A stretch of 64,000 nt of DNA, from NCBI RefSeq assembly GCF_000160835.1, contig NZ_GG700733.1:488390-552389 (forward strand). Direction: 5' to 3'. Shown one piece after another: positions 28,368 to 35,168 of the stretch. Both the position numbers and the translations under genes were made by a program. The notes beneath the pieces are model-generated. The model was not told the DNA's origin. It saw only the letters and a list, made by a program, of their open reading frames with translations, and did not search any database. Numbering within the stretch: the first letter of the stretch is position 1; every line of letters starts with the position of its first letter. This DNA is from Limosilactobacillus antri DSM 16041 (GTDB taxonomy: Bacteria > Bacillota > Bacilli > Lactobacillales > Lactobacillaceae).

Positions 28368-29792
28368 ATGACAAACATCTTTACAACGGGCCAGCCCCAG
28401 GATATTCCCGCGGTGCTGGCAAATAAGGACCGGCGGGCGGCCCTTCAACAACGCCTGGTGGCGGCTCATCCGGACATGACGGTGGTGGCCGCGAAGCTCA
28501 ATGTTCCGGGGCCGATTAAGAATAACCGGGCCATTCAGGAGTTCTTTACGGTTGGCCTCAAGCAACTGGAAGAAGCCTGGCTAGCGGCGGGGACCCTTTT
28601 TTACCAGGATACGGAGTGGCTGGACGCCGGCACCGGGCCGGAGCGCTTTTACCTGGTTCAGGCGGCCGCCCCAATTATCAAGGAGCAGACGACCCGGTTT
28701 GAGGAGGGCCAGCCCAGTCACCGCCTTTTTGACCTGGACGTCCTGGTCAAGCGGGCTGGTCAGGTGGTTCCTCTTTCCCGGGCGGATAGTGGTCAGCCGG
28801 CGCGGCGGTGTTTTGTCTGCGGCCGGCCTGCGAAGGAATGTGGCCGGTCCCGCCGGCATTCGGTGGGTGAACTGCAGGCGGCGGTCAGCGCGCTGATTGG
28901 GACGGCACTAGCGACCGAACAGCGCCAGCGGGTGCGTGACCGTCTGGTAACGTTTGCCCAGCGGGCCCTCCTGTATGAGGTACTGGCGTGGCCGAAACCG
29001 GGCCTAGTGGACCCGGTTGAACACGGTGCCCACCCCGATATGGACGCCTTTACCTTTGTCAATAGTTCCCTGAGCCTGCGTCGCTATTTAAGCCAGGCGG
29101 CTACCCTGGGCCTGCACGGCCGTTCAGCGGATTATCCGCTGATGTTTAAAGAGCTGCGGGAGTTTGGCAAGCGGGCTGAGCAGGCAATGTTTACGGCAAC
29201 CGGCGGGATCAATACCCACAAGGGGGCCGTGTTCTCTCTGGGAATCATGACACTGGCGGTGGCGGATAGCTGGCGTCGGGGTGGGAAGGTTGACCTGGCT
29301 GCTGTCCAGGCAACGGTGAAGAAGCTCCTGGCTGGACTGGTGCAAACCGATCTGCAAGCGCCGCCGGCGGCCAAGCAGCGGACGGCCGGGGAACGGCAAT
29401 ACCAACGGTACGGGCTGACGGGGATCCGTGGCGAGGCGCAGGCGGGCTACCCGACGGTCTTTGACCACGGCTTGCCTGCCATGCTGGCAGCTACTGGTGA
29501 CTGGAACCAGCGGATTATCCAGACGATGTTAGTGCTGGCCCGCTACACCGAAGACTCTACCCTGGTGAAGCGGGCTGGTGACCCAGCGATCCTGGACTGG
29601 AAGAACGCTCGGGTCGACGAATGTCTGGCAGCGGGGGGAATTACGACGGCGGCCGGCCGAGCTAAACTATCCCAGCTGGAACGGGAGTTTACCAGCCGGC
29701 ACCTGAGCCTGGGCGGGACGGCCGACCTGGTGATTGTGACGATTTTCTTGACCTTAGTAAAGGAGGGGCTGGCCGATGGACTTTCGGACTAG
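28368..29792 (+). CDS. citXG: Fused CitX-CitG: prosthetic group synthesis and transfer for citrate lyase
   Basis: A 474-residue fusion. Residues about 1-175 are CitX (holo-citrate lyase synthase), with PGPIKNN, RLFDLDV and the cysteine cluster CFVCGRPAKEC. Residues about 180-474 are CitG (triphosphoribosyl-dephospho-CoA synthase), with ALLYEVLAWPKPGLVDP and TGGINTHKGAVFSLG. The fusion is known from several lactic acid bacteria. It makes the CoA-like cofactor and attaches it to CitD. AAAGGAG lies 7 bases before the ATG. The next gene overlaps its 3-prime end by 17 bases. Confidence 0.94.
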   Translation: MTNIFTTGQPQDIPAVLANKDRRAALQQRLVAAHPDMTVVAAKLNVPGPIKNNRAIQEFFTVGLKQLEEAWLAAGTLFYQDTEWLDAGTGPERFYLVQAAAPIIKEQTTRFEEGQPSHRLFDLDVLVKRAGQVVPLSRADSGQPARRCFVCGRPAKECGRSRRHSVGELQAAVSALIGTALATEQRQRVRDRLVTFAQRALLYEVLAWPKPGLVDPVEHGAHPDMDAFTFVNSSLSLRRYLSQAATLGLHGRSADYPLMFKELREFGKRAEQAMFTATGGINTHKGAVFSLGIMTLAVADSWRRGGKVDLAAVQATVKKLLAGLVQTDLQAPPAAKQRTAGERQYQRYGLTGIRGEAQAGYPTVFDHGLPAMLAATGDWNQRIIQTMLVLARYTEDSTLVKRAGDPAILDWKNARVDECLAAGGITTAAGRAKLSQLEREFTSRHLSLGGTADLVIVTIFLTLVKEGLADGLSD

Positions 29793-30570
29793 TGATGGCG
29801 TGCGGATTAACTACCAGGTCAGGGGCAGTGGACAGCCGGTCGTTTTAGTTCATGGCTTTGGTGGCTACCAGCAGGTGTGGTGCCTCCAGGTCCCGGAACT
29901 GCTGGACCGTGGCTACCAGGTGATTACTTATGACCAGCGCAACCACGGTGCGTCGGGCCACACGGCGGACCTGGCTTCGGTGGACCGGTTGATTGCGGAC
30001 CTCCACGAACTGTTAGTGGGTTTGCAAGTCGCGCGGCCGGTTTTGATCGGCCATTCGATGGGGGCCGCCGAAATTTACGGCTTCCTCCAGCGCTACCCGG
30101 ATTTTTCGGTGCGGGGGGCAATTGCCATTGACCAGTCGCCGAAGATGCTCAATACCGCCCAGTGGCCTTACGGTTACATGGACATCACCCGGGCATCCTA
30201 CCGGCTGAAGCTCAAGGAGCACGGCAACGTCCGGGAAACGCTGAACGGGGTGCCTAAGCAGGTGTTGAACCAATTGGCACCGGAGAAGGAGATGTTCCCC
30301 TTTGTCCGGGCTGAGAACCTCCCCTTACTATATGACCACGCTAAGAAAGATTGGCGACCGGCAGTCGAGAAAGCTACGGTACCGCTATTGCTGGTGACGG
30401 CCAACCAGAGTCCCTACTTTGACGGCCGCTTTGCCGACGTGCTGGCGGCGGCTAATCCCGCTTATGTTACTCATGCGGCCGTTGACCAGTCCGGCCACGT
30501 GGTGATGGCCGAGCAGGCGGGGGCCTTTAACGAGCTGATGGATGAGTTCTTGGACCAGCACCGGAGATAA
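29776..30570 (+). CDS. Alpha/beta hydrolase, coupled to the cit operon
   Basis: A 264-residue soluble alpha/beta hydrolase. Motifs are the oxyanion segment VLVHGFGGYQQVW, the nucleophile elbow GHSMGA (Ser about 94), an acid near residue 215 and a C-terminal histidine in DQSGHVVMAEQ. Family members include esterases, lactonases and cofactor-free peroxidases. The ATG sits inside the end of citXG after AAAGGAGG, so it is translationally coupled to the citrate lyase cofactor gene. That is not a standard part of cit operons. A link to citrate metabolism (for instance thioester or lactone removal) is speculation. Confidence 0.85.
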   Translation: MDFRTSDGVRINYQVRGSGQPVVLVHGFGGYQQVWCLQVPELLDRGYQVITYDQRNHGASGHTADLASVDRLIADLHELLVGLQVARPVLIGHSMGAAEIYGFLQRYPDFSVRGAIAIDQSPKMLNTAQWPYGYMDITRASYRLKLKEHGNVRETLNGVPKQVLNQLAPEKEMFPFVRAENLPLLYDHAKKDWRPAVEKATVPLLLVTANQSPYFDGRFADVLAAANPAYVTHAAVDQSGHVVMAEQAGAFNELMDEFLDQHRR

Positions 30571-30610
30571 TGTTTAAGTTAAGTTGCTTTAGAGATCGGA
30601 GGACTGACTA

Positions 30611-30937
30611 ATGAGTTTAACCGTTAATTTATACTACACTGGGAAAGGTGGCAGCGCTCAGGCATTTGCTAGGGAAATGGAACAGAGTGGGTTAGCCGAT
30701 CGTATTCGGCAGGAAAAGGGGAACGAACGCTATGAATACTTTCAACCACTAAATGATTCTGAGACAATCATGTTAATCGATAGTTGGCACGACCAGCAGT
30801 CATTGGATCTTCATCACCATTCTCCAATGATGAAAGAATTAGCACAATTACGGGAAAAGTATGACTTACATATGAAAGTTGAACGCTTCAAATCCATTGA
30901 CGTTAATGCTAATGATGATCGATACTTACGAAAATAA
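30611..30937 (+). CDS. Small ABM-domain protein (putative quinol monooxygenase)
   Basis: A 108-residue single ferredoxin-like ABM domain (LTVNLYYTGKGGS, YEYFQPLNDSETIMLIDSW, HHHSPMMKEL), like YgiN-type quinol monooxygenases. It follows the alpha/beta hydrolase by 40 bases on the same strand and is probably the last gene of the cit transcript. Its base composition is more AT-rich than the cit genes. The substrate is unknown. Confidence 0.82.
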   Translation: MSLTVNLYYTGKGGSAQAFAREMEQSGLADRIRQEKGNERYEYFQPLNDSETIMLIDSWHDQQSLDLHHHSPMMKELAQLREKYDLHMKVERFKSIDVNANDDRYLRK

Positions 30938-30946
30938 TACGAAAAT

Positions 30947-31176
30947 GAGGCTGGGAGAAAACGGCACTATGTTTTCTCACCAGCCTCTTGCTAGTTCTTA
31001 ACTATTACAAAGATAACGTGGAAAACCTACAGGCTAACTTCGTGTCGTAACCACAAGGCTAGTGTCTAACGCCGCGCAGCAAGGCTATTTGCCTACGAAC
31101 GCTAGCCGGCCCGTTCCGTGCCAACTATCGTTCTAGGTTATCCATACGCCTTGTCGAGAAGGTTATTTCCCATTCT
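30947..31176 (-). repeat. Structured intergenic repeat, family 1, copy C with insertions
   Basis: Same layout as copies A and B but about 50 bases longer. Additions are a few bases in the first hairpin loop, 22 bases (CCTACAGG...) inside the left arm of the closing stem, and about 23 bases (GCCGCGCAGCAAGGC...) in the loop of the inner hairpin. The bases flanking the stem insertion, GTGGAAAA and TAACC, still pair with GGTTATTTCCCAT. It lies in the convergent gap between the small ABM gene and ttdB, 16 bases past the ttdB stop on the minus strand. Confidence 0.9.
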
Positions 31177-31192
31177 CATTAATGTATACGTA

Positions 31193-31804
31193 TTACTTAA
31201 TAAATTGAACCTGCTCGCTAATCTTCTTAATCTGTTCTTCCTTGCGCCGGTTAAATTCCGCCTTCTTAGCGTCAAAGAAGTTGTCACCGTTGGTATCAAT
31301 TGTAACGATCAGGGGGCCAAAGTCCTTGACCTTGCATACCCAGAGCGTTTCCGGCATCCCCAGGTCGGTCCACTTAGCGTCAACGATTTTTTCCACGTGC
31401 TTGGCGGCATAGACGGCGTTCCCAGCCGGGTAGACCAGCTGGAGGGCCTTGTCATTCTTGCAGGCCCGTGCAGTTCCCGGCCCCATGCTGCCCTTGCCGA
31501 TAATCAGGCGGACGCCGGTCTTGTGGACGAACTCTTCTTCAAACATTTCCATCCGCATCGAGGTGGTGGGCCCCACGGCGACCATTTCGTATTGGTTGTT
31601 TGGCAGGTACTTGATGATCGGGCCGGCGTGGAGGATGGCCTTGTCCCGGACGTCAACGGGCATCTCCAGGCCCTCCTTGACGACCCGGCGGTGGCCATCA
31701 TCCCGGCAGGTCACCATCGTCCCGGAAAGGTAGACGATGTCGCCAATCCGGATGTCCTTGATGTCGTCGGCGGAAATTGGTGTGGTTAAATGATAGGTCT
31801 TCAT
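31193..31804 (-). CDS. ttdB: L(+)-tartrate dehydratase beta subunit
   Basis: A 203-residue subunit of an iron-sulphur hydro-lyase that converts L-tartrate to oxaloacetate. Long stretches agree with E. coli TtdB (VTCRDDGHRR, LHAGPIIK, VGPTTSMRMEMFEEEF, GKGSMGPGT, LGMPETLWVCKVKDFGPL) more than with class I fumarase, so tartrate is preferred over fumarate. The ATG at 31804 aligns with the family start. It follows ttdA by one base. Confidence 0.88.
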   Translation of the reverse strand: MKTYHLTTPISADDIKDIRIGDIVYLSGTMVTCRDDGHRRVVKEGLEMPVDVRDKAILHAGPIIKYLPNNQYEMVAVGPTTSMRMEMFEEEFVHKTGVRLIIGKGSMGPGTARACKNDKALQLVYPAGNAVYAAKHVEKIVDAKWTDLGMPETLWVCKVKDFGPLIVTIDTNGDNFFDAKKAEFNRRKEEQIKKISEQVQFIK

Positions 31805-31805
31805 T

Positions 31806-32726
31806 TTATAATTCAACTCCCTTATTCATTGGTAGTTCGTAGTTCAGATCTTGGTCGAGCTTGATTAGGCCCCGCCGGTGGGACCAGCAGCCGGTAGAAA
31901 CACCGACCCCGATTACTGAGGGGTGCCGGGCGGTGTTGATGATGTTAACCCCCATGACGGACTTCTTGCCGCCAAAGCCCTGCGGCCCCAGGCCAATCGC
32001 GTTAATCCCGTCTTCTAGGAGGTGTTCCATCTTGGCGGCCCGCTGGTTGGAACTGTAAGAGTCAACCCGCCGCAGCAGAGCCAGCTTGGAGTTCATCGCC
32101 GCGGTTTCGACGGAAGTCCCGATCCCGACCCCGACGAGCAGCGGTGGGCAGGCGTTAACGCCGTACGTGGTCATCCGGTCCATAACGAAGCGGGTCACCC
32201 CTTCGTAGCCTTCACCAGGCATCAAGACTTTAGCGACGCCGGGCAGGGTACAGCCGCCACCGGCCATGTACGGGTAGATTTCGATGTCGGAGCTGTGGGG
32301 AACCAGCTGGGTGAAGATTCCCGGGATTCCGTCCCCAATGTTGATGTTGGTGTTGTATTCGTCAAAGGTTTGGACGGCGTTGGTCCGCAGCGGAGCAATC
32401 TTGGTGGCCTGGTAGGTCGCGTCAACCAGGATTTCGTTCAGCTCGTCGATCAGTGGAAACTTGGTGCCGACCTTAACGAAGAACTGCAGGGTCCCAGTGT
32501 CCTGGCAGCTCGGCACGTCGGCTTCGGCAGCCAGCCGCTGGTTTTCCATCATCGTGTCGTAGACGATCTTTTGGAGCGGGTCGACTTCGATTTTGGAATA
32601 CTCGACTAATTTTTTGGTGACGTCATCGGGGAGCCGGTGGCTGAAGATGTCGAGGTATTTCACCAGCAGGTCGCGCAGTTGGGCGCCCTTCTTGCTCAAG
32701 GTTGGTTCGGTATAGGTGTACTGCAT
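31806..32726 (-). CDS. ttdA: L(+)-tartrate dehydratase alpha subunit
   Basis: A 306-residue subunit that carries the 4Fe-4S cluster. Probable ligands are the cysteines in PSCQDTGT, VNACPPLLVGVG and VSTGCWSHRRG. Other shared segments with E. coli TtdA are MAGGGCTLPG, KVLMPGEGYEG and SVMGVNI. The oxygen-sensitive enzyme feeds oxaloacetate into the same pool as citrate lyase. The ATG at 32726 has AAGGAGG 10 bases upstream; an earlier in-frame ATG lacks one. No tartrate carrier is adjacent. The AraC and MleR-like regulators upstream are candidates for control. Confidence 0.88.
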   Translation of the reverse strand: MQYTYTEPTLSKKGAQLRDLLVKYLDIFSHRLPDDVTKKLVEYSKIEVDPLQKIVYDTMMENQRLAAEADVPSCQDTGTLQFFVKVGTKFPLIDELNEILVDATYQATKIAPLRTNAVQTFDEYNTNINIGDGIPGIFTQLVPHSSDIEIYPYMAGGGCTLPGVAKVLMPGEGYEGVTRFVMDRMTTYGVNACPPLLVGVGIGTSVETAAMNSKLALLRRVDSYSSNQRAAKMEHLLEDGINAIGLGPQGFGGKKSVMGVNIINTARHPSVIGVGVSTGCWSHRRGLIKLDQDLNYELPMNKGVEL

Positions 32727-32878
32727 AAGAATTCCCTCCTTAATTTCAGTTTCCATTATGTGGTAATTATCACAAACTAGCTATGCAGTCGTTAAGGGAT
32801 TTTGGGGTGGTAAAACCGTGAGCAGACGGGAATCCGCCCCCCCGCTTCCCGCCCCGGGAGGACAAAAAATGCCCAGTA

Positions 32879-33032
32879 GGAGCCGTGACATAAGTTCTTT
32901 TACTCAGTTAAAACGCGAACAGCGCGGTACACAAATGAGGTCTAAAGCTCGGCAAAGCCGAACTCTAGACCTCTATTTGTGCTCGCGGGGGTTCGAAAAC
33001 GAAGTCGTAACCGACTTCTGTCTCACTCCCGC
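32879..33032 (-). repeat. Structured intergenic repeat, family 2, copy a
   Basis: Homologous to elements at 43131 and 63806. It has a long hairpin: CACAAAT-G-AGGTCTA (32930-32944) with TAGACCTC-T-ATTTGTG, capped by CTCGG/CCGA. A second hairpin, GAAGTCG (33001-33007) / CGACTTC (33012-33018), follows. It fills the gap between ttdA and the AraC gene, on the 3-prime side of the AraC gene. The rest of the gap (32727-32878) holds the ttdAB promoter, with a weak GATAAT -10, and a G/C-run segment without clear features. Confidence 0.85.
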
Positions 33033-33082
33033 TGGGCCGGGGTTATTCAACTGTTACTTGTACGGGTCAATAATTTGGCAGG

Positions 33083-34081
33083 TCATTTTTTGTCATCAAG
33101 CAGCTTTTGCAATTCGGCCCTGAGCTGGTGATAGCGCAGGCCGTCCTGCCGAAAGGTGCAGTTATCGCAGACCGGGACGGCTGCTTCAGCGGGCGCGGGG
33201 GCCAGCAGCCGTTGAAGTTCCCGCTTGGCACCTGCGGCCTGCTGGGGGGAGAGGGGCTGTTGGAAGGCGACGTCGACGGTTTTAAGCTGGGGTGAAAACT
33301 TAGCCTGGTAGGCGGACGGGGTGATGCCGAAGTGCTTTTTAAAGGCCAGGTTGAAGGACTTGATTTCGGTGAAGCCGTTATTGAGGGCCACCGTGCTGAT
33401 CTTGGCCGGAGAACCATTCAATTCGCTGAGGGCGTGCTGGAGCCGCTCCCGGGTCAGGTATTCGTAAAAACCAATCCCGAAGTGCTGCTTGAAACTTTTG
33501 GAAAAGTAGGACTTGGAGTAGCCAAACTCGTCTGCCAGCTGGCCCAGGCTGAGTGCTTCCCGGTAGTGGAGCTGGATTTCCCGTGCGACCCGGGTAAACT
33601 GCTCGCTTTGCTGCTGGCGGGGCAGGCGGTCAGTGGCGGTAGGAACGAAGAAGTGTTCATATAGGAGACTGGCGATCGCGAAGGCGGCGCTGTTCTTTTC
33701 AAAGGGGCTGCTTGCCAGGTAGAGCTGGGCGATGGCCTGGCGCAACTGCGGATAGCGAGGGTGGCGGGGTACTAGCGCACAGTTCAGCCGAAACTCCCCC
33801 CGGCTGAGCTGGACGCCTTGTTCCTGGTAGAAGCGGGGATCAATCTGGGTGCGGATAGCGAGGGTGGCCGGTGCCGTCGCCAGGGTGGCGTGCCCCTGGT
33901 TGGCGTTGACCGGGATCAGGTCATGGGGCGCTAGTTGAAACTGGTAGCCGTCGATGTTGATGGTCAACCGTCCCCGAATGACCATCAACAGTTCAATGCT
34001 GGGGTGCCAGTTGTAGTGGTAGTTGCCGATCGCGTAGACCAGTTGGTCGAAGTAGTCGGAAATTGCTTTGAATTGGGCCAT
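33083..34081 (-). CDS. AraC-family regulator with cupin sensor and CxxC tail
   Basis: A 332-residue regulator. Residues about 1-140 form a cupin-like sensor (NYHYNWHPSIELLMVIRG). Residues about 165-265 are the double helix-turn-helix (LGQLADEFGYSKSYFSKSFKQHFG and ISTVALNNGFTEIKSFNLAFKKHFG). An unusual tail of about 65 residues ends with VCDNCTFRQDGLRYHQLR, a CxxC pair with a following Cys-free helix. The tail could bind metal or sense redox. It is on the same strand as ttdAB downstream and divergent from the LysR gene. Targets are not known; ttdAB is a candidate. Confidence 0.87.
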   Translation of the reverse strand: MAQFKAISDYFDQLVYAIGNYHYNWHPSIELLMVIRGRLTINIDGYQFQLAPHDLIPVNANQGHATLATAPATLAIRTQIDPRFYQEQGVQLSRGEFRLNCALVPRHPRYPQLRQAIAQLYLASSPFEKNSAAFAIASLLYEHFFVPTATDRLPRQQQSEQFTRVAREIQLHYREALSLGQLADEFGYSKSYFSKSFKQHFGIGFYEYLTRERLQHALSELNGSPAKISTVALNNGFTEIKSFNLAFKKHFGITPSAYQAKFSPQLKTVDVAFQQPLSPQQAAGAKRELQRLLAPAPAEAAVPVCDNCTFRQDGLRYHQLRAELQKLLDDKK

Positions 34082-34168
34082 GATTGCCCCGCCTCCTTTC
34101 TCCTTAATTATAAGCTATTTTAGCCGGGGACGGTGAATTCTGATTTTTCCTTTTCATTTCCCGCGCTT

Positions 34169-34191
34169 TTAGCGTAAGATTATTAGCGTAA
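34169..34191 (+). promoter_or_regulatory. Direct repeat upstream of the second LysR gene
   Basis: TTAGCGTAA occurs at 34169-34177 and again at 34183-34191, start to start 14 bases apart, just before the ribosome site of the LysR gene and in the divergent gap with the AraC gene. It may be a regulator site. It may also contain the -10 region (TAAGAT). Confidence 0.4.
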
Positions 34192-34205
34192 AGGGGATGA
34201 GAACA

Positions 34206-35084
34206 ATGAACACCCGTGATCTCCAGTACTTTGTGGCACTGGTCAAATATAAAAATTATACTCAGGTGGCGAAGCTATTTAAGGTTTCCCAACCGACGAT
34301 CACCCAGTCGATTCAGCGGCTGGAACGGGAATTCAATACCCAGCTGATTCGCAAGGACCGGGTCCACCGGGACGAGATGGTGACCCGCAGCGGGATGATG
34401 CTCTTTGAAAACGCCAAGCTGATCAATAAGAAAATCGACCTGGCCCACCAGGAAATCAACCGGGCCAACAAGCGGCAGATTCGTTTTGGCCTACCGCCAA
34501 TCATCGGGAAGATGGCGATTTCCCAACTGGTGGAGAACCTGCCCGATGACTTATTGCAACGCTTGAAGATTATTTCGGTCGGGTCCCATGATCTCCTCAA
34601 GCAGCTGCAGGACGGCAAGATCGACATTGCGGTTCTCGGTTCTAATAACCTGATTGATGAGCCCGGCATCTATGCCCACCTGGTAACGAGCCTGCCGTTT
34701 AACATTATCGTCAGTGACCACCATCCCCTGGCTAAACGCAAGACGGTTTCTTTTAAGGAACTGGCGAACGAACGCTTCGTCAACTTTGACCACCAGTACG
34801 TCCACTATGCGGCCCTGCAGGCCTACTGTACCTATGCTGGGATTAAGCCCCAGATGGTGGCCTGCCGGATGCCGGATATTTCCTGGATTAAGGAGCTGGT
34901 TCGCCAGGACTTTGGCATCAGCTTAATGGTGAAAAGCGCGATTCAAAATGAACCGGGGATTGCCGCCCTCGACATTCAAGACCCGATCCCGGTCAACTTT
35001 ACGATTTCCGTAGCGGTCCGGGAAGGCTACGTCCTCAGCCCAGAGGAGGAACTGCTGGTTGACCGGCTCAAGGAACTCAAGTGA
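34206..35084 (+). CDS. LysR-family regulator, MleR paralogue
   Basis: A 292-residue LysR protein, clearly related to the mleR product at 13699: the same length, the N-terminus NTRDLQYFVALVKYKNYTQV, the helix-turn-helix KVSQPTITQSIQRLE and the shared segment QIRFGLPPIIGK. The ATG at 34206 is 9 bases after AAGGGG; the ATG at 34197 touches it and is rejected. It is followed 84 bases later by a ThrE-type exporter gene on the same strand and is divergent from the AraC gene. A carboxylic acid effector is likely by relationship to MleR, but this is inference. Confidence 0.88.
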   Translation: MNTRDLQYFVALVKYKNYTQVAKLFKVSQPTITQSIQRLEREFNTQLIRKDRVHRDEMVTRSGMMLFENAKLINKKIDLAHQEINRANKRQIRFGLPPIIGKMAISQLVENLPDDLLQRLKIISVGSHDLLKQLQDGKIDIAVLGSNNLIDEPGIYAHLVTSLPFNIIVSDHHPLAKRKTVSFKELANERFVNFDHQYVHYAALQAYCTYAGIKPQMVACRMPDISWIKELVRQDFGISLMVKSAIQNEPGIAALDIQDPIPVNFTISVAVREGYVLSPEEELLVDRLKELK

Positions 35085-35168
35085 TTTTCTAAGCAAAGTT
35101 GACAAGGGACGTATAATGATAATTGTAAATTAGCGCGAACAATTACATTAGCGGAGGGAAAGCTTTTT

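Noticed and set aside
31118..31789. A 223-codon plus-strand frame over repeat C and ttdB
   Set aside because: It begins inside a repeat and runs antisense to ttdB, whose protein matches E. coli TtdB throughout.
31193..32726. Class I fumarase (two-subunit) instead of tartrate dehydratase
   Set aside because: Many long segments agree with TtdA/TtdB of E. coli, and the window already has fumC. Biochemical proof is lacking, so fumarase remains a lesser alternative.
32818..33123. A 101-codon plus-strand frame between ttdA and the AraC gene
   Set aside because: It lies over the family 2 repeat, where the paired hairpin arms, not codons, are conserved.
35100..35135. TTGACA followed closely by TATAAT before the exporter gene
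   Set aside because: The two boxes are separated by only about seven bases, too close for a normal promoter; they may belong to different promoters.
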